A stretch of DNA of 64,000 nt from Calycina herbarum (taxonomy: Eukaryota > Ascomycota > Leotiomycetes > Helotiales > Pezizellaceae), in contig LLEY01000213.1 in assembly GCA_001414485.1 (NCBI GenBank), forward strand, positions 1 to 64,000. Reading direction: 5' to 3'. Within the stretch, counting starts at the first letter, position 1, and each line of letters opens with the position of its first letter. A program made the position numbers and the translations under genes. Below, one piece after another: positions 32,596-44,267 of the stretch. The notes below the pieces were generated by a model. It was not told the DNA's origin. It did not search any database and saw only the letters and a list, made by a program, of their open reading frames with translations.

Positions 32596-34056
32596 ATGCA
32601 TTTCAAATCAACCCTCCTTCTCGCCTCGCTCCAGTTTGTTGCAGCGACCCCTATTGCCATGCCTCAGGGCACTGGTGCCGGTGCTGATTCTTGTCCTTCT
32701 GAGGACTTAATCGCAGCAACTTGGACGAAGAACAAAGTCGATGATTTCCTTACGAGCGCTGCAAAGAATATCAGCAAAAACAACAATGTCCAGGGTCTGG
32801 CTTCTTCAATGGGTGCACCCAACTTTTTTTGGTACGTGATAGTTGAAACAAACATGCTAAATCAGTAAGCTAATAAACGTAGTGGGCTTGATAGTTTCTG
32901 CAACGCCGGGCAACCTTGTCTTCCAGTTACTCTTCCTGCATGGTAAGCGCATCATTAACGAACTTCAAAAAAGTCATACAACTAACCAAGTATCATTTAG
33001 GTACGGTCTGGTCGCTATTCAGAACTACAATTCATATATGAACTCTTTGAACACGGCGGTTGGCTTTGCAACTAGCATAATGGCTCTGGAAATGCCAGAA
33101 GTTATCAAAGACTTCTGGCCTTCACCAGTCGACAATGTGACTCCTCTAAAGGAGCTGAACGCTATTGTAACCTTTGGCCTAAGTGTGAGTGAGGTTCTTG
33201 GAACACTTTTTCCTCATTCTGATCCTCTCTGGAGTCTGGTTTCTTTTGTCTGAGACACTTACTCCTGAGGCATACCCCTAAACACCTGAACATTTTCCCT
33301 AAAAAGTAAACTGACTTTATATTTATTTAGGTTGTTCCATTTACAGGATCCCTTGCCAAAGTTTCGTCGATCGCTACTGGTGTTACTGGCCTTTTGACCG
33401 GCCCTCGATTGAAAGCCCCTGCCGCGCCAGATCTATTTGTCAAATGGAGTGAGGTTGGCGTCAGTCTTGCCCAGGCTGCGAAAGACTATTCATCTGCTAT
33501 CTCGACATCTCTCCGAGACACCCTCGATGCCCCCATTGACAACAAGGACACGGGAATCAACGCTCTTTTGGCTGGAGGGCAATTCTTGGGTGTCGCCCAG
33601 AATTTTACACAAGCAGACATGCAGGCGAAGATCTCAGCTAACATGAAGCTTCGCGCCATAGCTCTCGCACTCCAAGCACAAAAGGCTTTTATCTACAGAG
33701 CCAACACTGGTGGAAAGGGTAGCTGCATGAATACTAACAATGACGCTCATCGCCTTTGCACCACGATTGATGGTTCAGAATGGAGCTTCGATTTGCGAAT
33801 GGGTGACTCCACACAAACTGGTATCGCCCAATTGATCCTCGACAAATATAAGATCGACAAGAAAATCTTCTTACAGGGTCCTTCGGATTGCTTTAATACT
33901 CATGGAACGCAGTTGTTCACCCCTGACATTTTACCTCTAGAGGCTAAGCAGGACAGTTGTATCTTCAACTTACTAGTTTGCACAATCACGAAAGAAGATA
34001 CCTTTGCTGCGGGATCCCTACTGAAATTCTGCAGAACACAGAACATCGACGTATAA
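32596..34056 (+). CDS. Secreted cysteine-containing protein, four exons
   Basis: Exons are 32596-32831, 32883-32942, 33001-33238 (or -33247) and 33331-34056, giving about 419-422 residues. Introns 1 and 2 have GTACGT and GTAAGC donors and AG acceptors and keep the frame exactly. The third donor is uncertain (GTTTCT or GTCTGA), but acceptor TTTATTTAG and a CTGAC branch site are clear. The N-terminus is a signal peptide (MHFKSTLLLASLQFVAATP). Exon 2 restores a Cys-rich motif (CGLDSFCNAGQPCLP), followed by a Trp/Tyr/Asn-rich stretch (WYGLVAIQNYNSYMNSLNTA). The C-terminal domain has paired cysteines (SC...LC, DC, SC...VC, FC). The pattern resembles fungal secreted proteins carrying a domain of unknown function (I believe the DUF7872 type, from memory). 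It is intact, unaffected by RIP, and sits between transposon remnants. Role unknown; an effector-like or cell-surface role is an inference. Confidence 0.82.
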
Positions 34057-34685
34057 GTATCAGTCTGAGATAGCAGTTTAATGGTAGATAGCCGGTTTAG
34101 GAAACCAGGAAATCACATTTAAGATGTTGTTTATCAGGGATTGCACCCTGACTATAGCGATCACGTGCGCGCTTAGCTTGAGGACAGCTGTCCTTTGGGA
34201 GATGCCTTGCTTCCTTACTTTCTTGCTTTCTTTCTTTAGCTTGCGTTCTTGTACATAGACAGCCTCTGTAGTTCAATTCACGAGTACTCGCTACAAGCCC
34301 TGACATTGTTGTGCTGGATCCACTTTCTTATTTGCACTACTTAAAGCTGGTCTGCCTAAAAAGATTCCATGTCTGCCTAATCCGCTTTGTACTCTATATA
34401 AACACCTATGACAACTACCTATTACAATTCAATCAATTCTCCATGACCTTCAGTATCCAATACTCTCTCTGACCTGTGATGGAGTGGAACAGTGAATTAA
34501 TAGTTCGGAATTAGTTCCGAAGTCAGAGTTCAGTTAGGGCTTAGTCCTAAGCTTTGACCACTTTCTTGTACCTAAATAGCCCCGCCACTTGGAACTCTTC
34601 TCTCCTTGTGGTGAATCTGAATTATACCTAAACAAGTCCCCATGACAGCTATAGATATTTTAAATTATACCTACACAATCTAGGC
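34057..34685. other. Downstream intergenic region
   Basis: No supported gene. A TATATAAAC box at about 34397 and two short palindromes (TTCGGAA..TTCCGAA near 34504-34521 and GCTTAG..CTAAGC near 34541-34554) suggest a decayed element end, but no LTR pair or TSD is seen. Confidence 0.4.
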
Positions 34686-34904
34686 CACACTAACAATAAA
34701 CGCTGTAGATGTGGAAGACAAGAGACTCCTACTCACCTCCTTCTTAGCTGGCCAGAAACTAGAGATGCTGGGAAAGTACTAAAACGCAACCTTCTCAAGC
34801 ACCACATTTGAGAGTTTACTATGAAATCCCTCCTTCATACTACCAAAGGAATGGAGGCCATATTAGACTTCCTTCGCACCACTGAAATAGCCACTAGAAT
34901 ATAG
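34686..34904 (+). pseudogene. Second Tad-like LINE C-terminus fragment
   Basis: The frame reads NNKRCRCGRQETPTHLLLSW, matching the C-x-C-G-x4-TP-x-H tail of Tad-like LINE ORF2, but the final Cys is Ser. After one TGA it continues KSLLHTTKGMEAILDFLRTT, the helical end of these proteins. It is about 70 codons, 5'-truncated, and of a different subfamily from the fragment at 22950. Confidence 0.65.
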
Positions 34905-35061
34905 CACATATAACAAGTAGCCGGGGATAAGGACAGGGAAGAGTAGGGTACAGGGCGTGAAACGCGGGGGCGTACCACAACATATTATCTTTCTTTTGTT
35001 ATAACCAGAAACCCTACAGCTTCCAACAACCCAACAACTGTATTCACCAGAACCCCCTTCT

Positions 35062-35081
35062 CATATATATATATATATATT
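35062..35081. repeat. (AT)n microsatellite
   Basis: About nine AT dinucleotides in a row. Confidence 0.9.
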
Positions 35082-35160
35082 ACAGCTTCATCTATCTGCT
35101 AGAGGGAAACCCCCAGCCGTGTTACTATAGTCTCAGGCTCACACAGCACGTTAAAAGGAA

Positions 35161-35180
35161 CAATAATAATAATAATAATT
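35161..35180. repeat. (AAT)n microsatellite
   Basis: Six AAT units, directly followed by TTAACCTAACCCTAA. Confidence 0.9.
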
Positions 35181-35246
35181 AACCTAACCCTAATAAGTCG
35201 GGTTGACCCCCTCGGCAATTCTACACTAGTGGGTTGTATGGGATAT

Positions 35247-35273
35247 AAAGTCGGGTTGAGTCAACCCGACTTT
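35247..35273. repeat. Perfect 13-bp inverted repeat, 1-nt centre
   Basis: AAAGTCGGGTTGA then G then its exact complement. A third partial copy AAGTCGGGTTGAC occurs at about 35195-35207. It could be a protein-binding palindrome or a transposon end. Confidence 0.8.
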
Positions 35274-35814
35274 GGAATTATGGATAGGAGTTTTTAGGAG
35301 AGGTGTGTAATACAACTGAAATAAAAACAAATAGATATTTTCATGTATTCACCAATTTTTTAGGCGCTTGAACTCGAAGTACCTACGATTTGTCTCGTTA
35401 CAGAGGGCGTCTCGGCACGCAGGGATAGACGTCAAATATTATTAAGATTAAAAGGGGGACAGAGAAAGGGAAAAAAACTCGAGCATCCATCCACAGGATA
35501 GGATATCTCAAGCCCAAATACTCGGATGCACAAAAACGTACCACGCCGACAAACCATGTCCGTTGGTGGATCCGAGCCTAAATACACTTACCCTCCTCTT
35601 ATTTAAATGTTAAAATTAATATTCAGGACAGTGGGGGAGGGGAAAGAGCGATGGCAAGCTCCCTCTGCCAGGGATCCACATGATTAGTTGATCCCCAGCT
35701 TGCCGGCCTGGAGGTTGGGACCGAGAGTGCAAAATTTCAACCACGCCTAGAGCACACTTCAAAAAGAAGCAATTGAGGACGAACTACATCATCAGTTCAA
35801 AAGCATAAATTTGA

Positions 35815-36022
35815 GACCAGGTCCGATGATGGGAAATTTACCCATCATCGGACCTGGTCAATTACGCTGAGCCTTGAGTCGAGTGGTCAAATCAAGGCTC
35901 AGCGTACAAACCTCCCATTCTACGACCCGAGCCTCGAGATGGGAACTTTACCCATGCATCAGATCAAGTCAAAATTCCGAGCCACGCGGGTACGCCTTGA
36001 TTTGATAAGTAGTCAAATCAAG
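35815..36022. repeat. Array of perfect hairpins, two related units
   Basis: Hairpin 1: 19-bp perfect stem 35815-35833/35841-35859 with 7-nt loop AAATTTA. Hairpin 2: 15-bp perfect stem 35863-35877/35892-35906 with 14-nt loop. A second, less perfect unit follows: ATGGG..CCCAT with loop AACTTTA near 35939-35955, then a 10-bp stem 35996-36005/36013-36022. The two units share the order hairpin with A-rich loop, then hairpin with TTGA..TCAA core. The array begins 2 bp past the stop codon of the minus-strand gene at 36024, so it would lie in its 3' UTR. Confidence 0.85.
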
Positions 36023-36023
36023 C

Positions 36024-36560
36024 TCAGACCTCAGCATACAACCCCTTCATCCTCCTCACCGACCAGATCGCTCGAGCCTTGGCCTCTGCTCGTTCAACTC
36101 GTTTCTTGATTCTCCGTCGGTCAACGGCGCAGTACATCAAGGAAGCGAGGAGGAACACAGCGAAAAGCATCATGCCTCCGAATGCCCCGATCGCTGTAGC
36201 GCGGGGCATATCCAGGAAGGTATCAGACGTTGACTTGTTGGCACGGGCGAAGACCGCCGGGCTTGGGATTTCAGCCATCTCGGAAGCGTGGTTCTCGGCA
36301 CGCGCTGTGAGAGCGGGCGTTGGGGAGGCGCTGGATGATTGTGAGGCCGCGGGATGTGGTTTGAAGGGGCCCACCACCGTGGTTGAGGCGAAAGCTGGAG
36401 GGGCTGGCTTCTTGGTTACGGGAATGGCAGAAGGACGGGTTGACGAACGAGGAGATAGGTCGCAAGAAGATTTACCGGGACACATCGTGTGGTGCTTGGT
36501 AACTGTCACTGTGCGATAGACTGTCTCAGTGTCGATATCCGGTGGGATAGTCGCGACCAT
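36024..36560 (-). CDS. Single-pass membrane protein with Ser/Thr/Pro-rich ectodomain
   Basis: A 178-codon open frame starts at the first available ATG (36560-36558), as the upstream in-frame sequence reaches a stop without another Met. Residues 1-35 include a TVTVTKHH-type stretch and two Cys. Residues 35-110 are rich in Ser, Thr, Ala and Pro, typical of O-glycosylated fungal surface proteins. A hydrophobic helix (about residues 121-145, GAFGGMMLFAVFLLASLMYC) is followed by a strongly basic cytoplasmic tail (DRRRIKKRVERAEAKAR). No signal peptide is obvious, so either an upstream exon is missing (a GTAAGG donor-like site lies upstream at about 36685) or the helix acts as a signal-anchor. Codon use is GC-rich, unlike the neighbouring RIPped DNA. 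I do not recognise a named family. Confidence 0.6.
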   Translation of the reverse strand: MVATIPPDIDTETVYRTVTVTKHHTMCPGKSSCDLSPRSSTRPSAIPVTKKPAPPAFASTTVVGPFKPHPAASQSSSASPTPALTARAENHASEMAEIPSPAVFARANKSTSDTFLDMPRATAIGAFGGMMLFAVFLLASLMYCAVDRRRIKKRVERAEAKARAIWSVRRMKGLYAEV

Positions 36561-36790
36561 ACCACCGTCTCCATCCTCATCTCCTTCATGGCGAACGGGG
36601 TAGAGTTGCGACCGAAGTGGAAAGGGAGAGAGGGTTCTTATGGACGATGTCGAAAAGCAGCGTCGGAGCGAAGCGAGTGCGCCTTACCGGAAGCGGCGAC
36701 GCACGGGCCCACGCGTTGCCAGAACGAGCACCGCTAAACTCACTCGGGCAGACCCCCCGGAGCCTGCGCCCCGCTAACCGTCTCACAGAA
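36561..36790 (-). promoter_or_regulatory. GC-rich upstream region ending at RIP boundary
   Basis: CpG-rich, non-RIPped DNA upstream of the membrane-protein gene. It stops abruptly near 36790, where AT-rich RIPped sequence begins. It could hold the promoter or an unseen 5' exon. Confidence 0.4.
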
Positions 36791-36877
36791 TACTTTCTTA
36801 ACTACCCTCGATACTCTATTAATATAGTAATACTATTTAATTCGCTAAAGTGTTCTATAAACTTCTTAGTAACTATA

Positions 36878-37310
36878 ACGTGTATGTATAGCGAACCGGC
36901 TAAACAAGCGAACCGGCCAACTGAAAACACACCTAAAATCGCGATTTTGACATTTTAATATCTCTACGAACTATTAATCAAAAGTTTTAAAATTAAAACT
37001 TTGATTTCATTACTATATATATATTTAGAATTCTAAGTTTCAGACGCTATATGATTTTACTTAGCGATTCGCTTAAAAATACCCTTATAATCTTGTCTTT
37101 TTTCTTCTTCTTTTAATAACTTTTTAATATAAATTAGCCTCAGTCTTACATTTTATAACTTTTATATTTATATAGTAATGAAATCAAAGTTTTAATTTTG
37201 AAATTTTTAATCAACAATTCGTAAAGATATTAAAATATTAAAATCGCGATTTTAGATATGTTTTCAGTTAGCCGGTTCGCTTATTTAGCCGGTTCGCTAT
37301 ACATGCACGT
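36878..37310. mobile_element. 433-bp MITE with about 145-bp terminal inverted repeats
   Basis: The ends ACGTGTATGTATAGC and GCTATACATGCACGT are flanked by TA on both sides (36876-36877 and 37311-37312). Arms pair across about 36878-37022 and 37166-37310. Each arm carries AGCGAACCGGC twice near its tip, like a transposase-binding repeat. TA target site, ACGT start and duplicated subterminal motif are shared with the pogo-type elements at 38852 and 58960, suggesting a non-autonomous pogo/mariner relative. Confidence 0.85.
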
Positions 37311-37419
37311 TATACTAGTACTATATAGTATTCCTAAATAAATTATTTTATATATAAGTTAGAAATCTAAAGTTTCCTTTTCTTATACCTGTCTTTATAT
37401 CTTTATTCTTCTTATAAAC

Positions 37420-40400
37420 GATATATATTAATATCTTATTCCTATTCTAGGTTTCTTTCTTTTTAAAGTACCTAAGGTCGTTCTTTTTCCTAAGTATTCT
37501 AGATTTTATTTCTCTAGAGATTAATTTCTTCTAGAGCTATAACTTTATAAAATATTAGAGCTATATCTTCGTTTTCAAAAGCTTTTAAGATTATAACCTT
37601 CTTATACTCTTTCTTTCCTTTATATCTAGGTTTCTAGCTAAGAGTATTAGCTTAAGCGTTTAATATTCTACTTATATAATATATAACGATATTAAACTCT
37701 AATAATATTTTAGACTACCTTACTAGTTGTCTAGTTATAAGTTCTTTTGTTTTTATAAACGTTTCTAAATTCTTATAGTCGGTTAAAACCGTAATCTAAT
37801 GTTTTACTCTTTAAAGATATATCTTCTAATATTCTAATACTAATACTATAATAAGTAATTCTTTATTAAAGATACTATAGTTCTACTATACTAGATTAAA
37901 TGTTTTAGAGTAGTATATAATAGATATAAGCTTCTCTTTATTATTTAGTTATAGATGAACAGTACCTACTACTATATCTAAGACGTCTGTTTCTACTATA
38001 CTAGGTTTATCTATATTAAAATCGTATAAAATAGGTTTCTTAGCGAATTTTACTTTAATCTTCTAAAACGTATTCTTAGCTTATTTATCCTAGGTAAACA
38101 TAGTAGCTTTTTTAGTTAGTATCGACATTAGTTTAGTAATCTTTATATAGTTTTTAATATATAGATAGTAGAAGTTTATAAATCTAAGAAAGAACTATAT
38201 ATTCTTTATACTTCTTAGTAACTTCTAGTTTAAGATATTCTAGATCTTTACTAGATCTATTTCTATTTTTTCTAAGCTAAACACCTATTTTAGGAAAAGG
38301 GTCTAAGTTACTCTAAACTTATATTTCAAAAGCTTAAGATAAGAATCCACTTTAAGTAGTTAACGTAGAACTTCTCTTATATATTCTTTATATTCCTCTG
38401 CTTTCTCTAAAAAGATTAGAATATTATCTAGATAATATATTACTATTACTCTTAGAAGATCTTCTAAAATATTATTATTTTATCTCTAGTATATAGCTAG
38501 TATATTATATAGTCTAAATAGTATAACTGTATATTTATAGAGACCTAATAGTAAAGCGAATATGGTTTTCTATTTATTTCTAACTTTTATTTATATAAGT
38601 CTATAAGCGTTTTATTAATCTAATTTCGTAAATCGTACAGCTCTATCTAACTTGTTTTATAAGTACTAGCTACTAGGCAACGGATAAGCGTTCTTAACTG
38701 TAGCGTAGTTTACTTCTCTATAATTAATATATACTCTTCTATCTAAGTCGCTCTTTTTCTTAATAATTAGTATATTTAAGGTAATTAGTAACTTAGATTT
38801 TCTAATATATCTCTTCTTAATACCTTTCTTTATATAACTTTCAATTCTCTAACGTATTTCCCAGGTAAGCCGATCACCCGGGTAAGCCGATTACTAAAAC
38901 GCGATAATACTACAACTTTAAATATATTATAACAACACTATTAAAAAACCTCTAGCTACTTATATTAATCGATTCCTAAGGTGCCTCGTATATACGAGTA
39001 TTATATCTAACCTAATTATATAAACTACAACGTCGCCGCTTGCCTTCTAAGCGCTAGCGCTATATATTATTACTACTCTCTTCTTACTAAGTTTAAATAC
39101 TTTAAACAATTTCCTTACCTTTCTTAACTATAAGACTTCTACCTTAGTAAATACGCCTCTTTCGCTTTCTCTCCCTTCTCTTTTTAAGCTGATTTGCCTC
39201 TTATAGTATCTTAATTTCAGCTCTTATAAGAGTAGCTCTATATATTATAATTTAAGCTCCCTTAGTAAGCCGATTAAATGCCTCGTTGATTAATATTAGA
39301 GAGCTATCTTAGTATCGTATAATAGAGTTTTTAAGATATATAGTCTAGAATCCAAGCTCTATTACATTTTATAGCGTCTTTAGAGTCTAGTTTAACTTGT
39401 TTATAGAGGGTGGAGTTAGTGTCTTTAGCCTTAGATTAAGGTGAGAAAGCACGTTCTTAGGATTATATAGAACTAAGCTAGTTGCTTAGAATCCACTCTT
39501 AATATTCTACTCTATAAATATAGCTTTAAATGCCTCTTTAAATATAAGAAGGAACTTAAGCTTAGTAATATACTAGATTCTAACTCGAACGAGATTCTTA
39601 ATCTACTTACTATATAATATCTTTAGAAGGCTAAAACAGCCAACGTTAAGAGGCTAAAGAATATAAGATAAGTGTAGTAGTATATAGAGAGTAATAATAT
39701 TATTATCTTAATAGTATTACTAAAATTAAACTGAAATATATAACTCGTAGCTATTAAGAATAAGGAGTCTATATCGCTTAACTATATAACCTTTTATATA
39801 TTTATTAAAGTACTAAATCTACTTAAATCTAATCTCGTTTATCGTCTATCTATTCTTACTTAGCGTAATTACCTAATCTTATAGGAGACCTAACTCCTCG
39901 TACTAAGCTAAGAGGTAGTACTATCCCTTGAAAATAATAAACAGAGGAAGTGCCTAACTATATAAGTTTATACCCTATATAATCGAAACCTACTCTCTAT
40001 TTCCTAGCTAAGCAGTCTTTAGACGATTCCTTAACTCTAAGCTTATAATAACTTTAGTAGTTATAATAACCCTTATAAGAAACCTAGCTTCGTCGAAGTT
40101 ATATATATCCTCCTCTATAACTCTATATTTAGTAATTATATTTCGTATAAGCCTAAACTAGTCTCTAAGAACTATAGGGTCTTCGTACTAAGCTCTTTTA
40201 TAATCGTACTTACGGCTAAATTTCGTTTTAATCTCTATATAGTGTTTAATAAAGGTAGAAGTCTAATTCTTACCTACTAGAGGCGCGTCGCGTTTAGAGA
40301 GAAGAAGATCTACTATTTCTCGAACAGCTACTAGCCGAGGTAGGAATCTACACGAGTCTAGGTCGAGAATATATTATATAATAGCTCGCTCTTCTTCAGA

Positions 40401-42335
40401 GGTAAGTCTTTAAGCATTAGAAGGAGTATTACGTCGCGAAGGGATTCCGTGTATTCGATTATAGAGGGTTATATAAGGCACGTCGTAGACTTTAACATAA
40501 GCTCGTATACTCTTAAAATAACCTAAATTAAAGGCTTAGACAGCTAAAAGAATACGACCCTCTTTATTAGAGGGTTAGGCTTGATTAAGTAGTAGCATTT
40601 TAATTTTAAGTTAAGTGTCGCGTTTTAGTGTTTTAGTAATCGGCTTACCTAGGTAATCGGCTCACCCGGGAAATACGTTATAAGTTCTTCTAGTTATATA
40701 ACTAAAGCTTCTACTTTAAGAGGTAATAACTCTTCTTTAATTTAATCTTATAATTCTATAGACGATATTCTAGTAAGGCTTATAAGTCTTCTAGGTTTTT
40801 AAACAACGCTTTAAATTCTCTATACTATATAGGTATTTTATTATTAGCTTTCTTACTAACCTGTAAAAGACTCTAGGCTAGGTGTTCTAGCGTATTAGAA
40901 GAGGTAACGCTAATCTCGTTCTAGCTTTATAGTTAAAAATACAAACCTATGTATTTATATTAACTAAAGGTTACTATCTAAGCCTTCTAATTAATATTTA
41001 GATTATATTCTTAAATCTATAGTATACTAAGTATTACTTTCTTACTTTCTATTTTAATAATATTAAATTATATATTTAAATAGTATTCTTTGATATTAAC
41101 TTTTATTAGAATAGTTTACTAGTTAATAATTCTATTCTAGTATATAACGTCTATTCTATTAACTACCCCTAGGCGGTATAGCCTTATACTATTAATTAGA
41201 ACGTTTAGCTTCTTTAAAGCTATCGAGGAAAGGAAATTACCTATTACTCTAGAGTTAATTATAACTTAGAGTTCCTTTTCTTATATTTTTATAGTTATAA
41301 TTAACTAATTTTCTCTAAAGATAGCGTTTAATTCTTTTTTTATAAAGTATACTTTAAATCTTCGCCTATCTCTATCTTTCTAACTAGATTTTAGAAAGAA
41401 GATTACTTTCTCTAAATCTATAAAAGCTACTTTATATATTAATCTATATTCTATAGTTCGTTCTAGTTCTAGTAGAGTTTTAATAAATCGTTTTTCTATA
41501 GACTAGTTAGATATAGCGCTTAGATAGTAAAGTTCTCTTTATACTATCTCTATTTCTTATTTAATATTATATTCGTTTATTTCCTAAAAGATTATACTAA
41601 ATAACCTTCTAGTTCTAGGTTCTCGGAATATTACTCTAATATTACTAACTAATACAACTACGGTATATTAACCTTCTATTTCTAGTATCGTTCTCTTAGT
41701 ATTAGATAACATGTCTAAGAAACTAGGTTTCAGTTGTCTTATAAAATCTCTAGAACCCTGCTATTACTATAAGCTAGTTTCCTTCTAAAGGTCTATAACT
41801 ATCTATATATCTTCTATTATAAGCTAGCTAGATATTTTAATCTATTTCTAACTATGTTTAGATTCTTTAAACTTAATAGTTTCTTAGCTTATAACTAGGC
41901 TAACTATAGTTATTATATTAGAATTATTCCTAGTAATAGTATATATTATTAAGAGAGTAGGTTTAATACTCTAAGTAATATAAGAGTTCTAGAAGTTAGG
42001 CTTCTAGTTGTCTATATATATCTATTAATTCTCTTATTTAAATATTCTAGTAAAAGCCTAAGTTTCTCTAACTTCGGGACCTATATCTTTAACTTCCTCT
42101 TCTACTCTAGAAGATAAGTCTAATAATTCTAAAGAATTAGTCGATAGTAGTAATTTATACTCTACTTAAAGTAGTAGTTTATATTCTATTTCTAACTGTA
42201 TATTATAATATTCTTTAAGAAGTAGATTCTTATTATTATTAGTATTTTATATCTTACTAACTTATAACTCGATTTCTTCGTTATATTTAATCTATATACT
42301 ATATTCTCTAGCTTTAAGCTTAGCGTCTATTATAA
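37420..42335 (-). mobile_element. Gypsy element D fragment, RIPped, minus strand
   Basis: Aligned collinearly by eye with pol of elements B and E from the RNase H end (left) to the gag-proximal part (right). RT motif Y-Y-L-D-N-I at 38420-38437 (minus), again with the second Asp replaced by Asn. Integrase, chromodomain and both LTRs are absent, so the copy is truncated at both ends. It is split by the pogo element at 38852-40678. Confidence 0.75.
38852..40678 (-). mobile_element. Fot1/pogo-type transposon, 1827 bp, copy 1
   Basis: Terminal inverted repeats start ACGTATTTCCC and contain two tandem CCCGGGTAAGCCGAT-like motifs, ending ACTAAAACGCGA. TA duplication at 38850-38851 and 40679-40680. 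The transposase on the minus strand is RIPped but shows Fot1/pogo landmarks shared with copy 2 at 59502-61328, which has exactly the same length. It is inserted in gypsy element D. Confidence 0.88.
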
Positions 42336-43648
42336 TAGAACTATTAGAAATTAATCGGAATTAGAATTACCGAGTCTACGTACTAAATAGAATACGATAT
42401 AAGTTTAATATAAAAAAAAATTAAAAAAAAACTTCGAATTATACAAAGTGATCTCAAAAGCCTCGAAATACATTTAGACGACTGTTAGACGGTCTAGAAA
42501 GAGAATAAAGCACTCTACGATTATGTCGAGTAATCGTAGCAGTGGTAGTAGTAGGATAGAGAGCTTATAAGAAGCTCTTACTCCTCTCTCCGACGCGCTA
42601 ACAACTAACAGCGAAGGTAGAACAACGAACGAGGAAGAGCAGAGTAAGAGAGGACAGAGGGGAGTATCGGAATACACAGACGCGATAAAGAAGGGCCTAA
42701 TCTAAGTAATACTTAACTTAGTAATAGAGGAAAGAGGTATTAAGGTAATTATCGAGGTAGCGGGAAAGGTACTCGAGTATAGAAGAGCTAGGAAAGGAGG
42801 AGACGAAATAATAATAAGGGGTATTCTATAAGAGGAGCTCGCGATCGTAGTAAAGAAGATAAGAGGTATAAAGGAACGAACCTTAACGTGGGTAGAGAGG
42901 GTTAGGGCTAGAGGGTTATAGAGAGAGGTAGGAACTATACTATAAAGGGAATATATTATACTAGCTAAATATATAAAGGAGATCACGGTCTAGGTTATAG
43001 GGATAGACGAAGGGAAGGATAAGCTATTACTAAAGGAGGTAATAAAGGCTGTGAATATAGAAGGATATAGAGTAGGAGTAATTATAGCGAGGAAGCTTTA
43101 AAGCAGGGATATTATTATATAGTTTAAAGAGGAGAAATAAGTAGTATATATATAGGATAATAGCTAAGTAAAGAAGGTATTCGGACAAGGGGCAGTAGTA
43201 GTAGTAAGAACGCTCGTAGTATTAGTAAAGAGAGTCTCGGCAGATATACTCGAGAGAGGAATAGCGGGTATACTATAGAGTATCTTATAAGCCTCTAGTA
43301 TAAGAGTACTAAAGATTATATAATAAGAGAGTAAGTATAGAGAACGCCAGGGTTAGAAGGGGCTAGCTCTTCGGAACTATATTCTAGAGGTAGTAATAAT
43401 AGAAGAAGTAAGAAGACTATGTTTAAGAGAGATACTATAGGAGGTATAATACTTTATATATAAGAGATACACGGCAGAAGCAGTAGCTTAGAGGTACTTT
43501 AAGTACTAGAAGTAGGGGTATATAACACGCTTCTATAAATAAGAGAAGAGGTACGCCTAGTATACGTGTAAGAAGTACGAAGGGGGTAAAGAGGAGTGCC
43601 CTAGTAAAAAGGATCCAAAGAAGCACCTAGCGAAATATAGGAATTATA

Positions 43649-44075
43649 TATAACGAAACTCAAACGAACTAAACAAAGATAACTAAGTCTCGAAGGTTAG
43701 TATATAGTAAGAAGTATAAATACGCCGGGTTGTTTACTTAGAAGTAAACTTATTACTTATATTAAAGATATTAAATAAGATAATAAGATTAATAACTAAA
43801 GTTAAGTACGAAGCTCCTATCTAATAGCAGACGTGCTAGTCTTATATAGAACCTTCGTTCCTCTAGGCAGCTAATTCGCTCGTCGAGCTAGTAATCTAAC
43901 GAGCTGGTTCGCCTAGCGATCTAGCGGTCTATTACGTAATTAATATAATAAAATCCTTGGATCGCTTAGCTAACCTAACTAATCCTTATCTACTTATAAG
44001 GGTATTCCGATAGTACTTAACCTATTAGAACGCTGCTTAGTCTTTACTTATTACGTATATACGTGATTTATAATA
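43649..44075 (-). repeat. 3' LTR of element E (427 bp)
   Basis: Starts TATAACGAAACTC and ends GATTTATAATA. The purine tract of the element lies just inside (plus strand CTATCCCCTTCTTAGC). Confidence 0.9.
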
Positions 44076-44267
44076 CTATCCCCTTCTTAGCTTAGCGTGT
44101 CCCTACGCTTAAGTATAACCTAAGAAATATCGTTAGAAGGCTAGTAGCCTTCTTCCCTTTTTACTATACTACCTAATTATTTAATAAAACGTACTAAGTA
44201 TATTACTTTTAGAAAAGAAATTAACTTATTTAGAATAAAAATAGTACTCTATATCTAATATTTAAAA

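Larger units (their letters stand above)
34905..35814. other. Intergenic region with microsatellites
   Basis: No gene supported. It holds an (AT)n run, an (AAT)n run, one isolated CCTAACCCTAA word and a 13-bp palindrome, listed separately where clear. Composition is normal. Confidence 0.5.

Noticed and set aside
34097..34306. Minus-strand 69-codon frame downstream of the secreted-protein gene
   Set aside because: Driven by a simple purine/pyrimidine tract; no domain or signal.
35181..35195. Telomere-like CCTAACCCTAA
   Set aside because: Only about two units, not an array; chance or a short relic, not a telomere.
36079..36519. Plus-strand 146-codon open frame
   Set aside because: GC-rich shadow opposite the membrane-protein gene. 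The minus strand shows a transmembrane helix and basic tail, while the plus frame has no such features.
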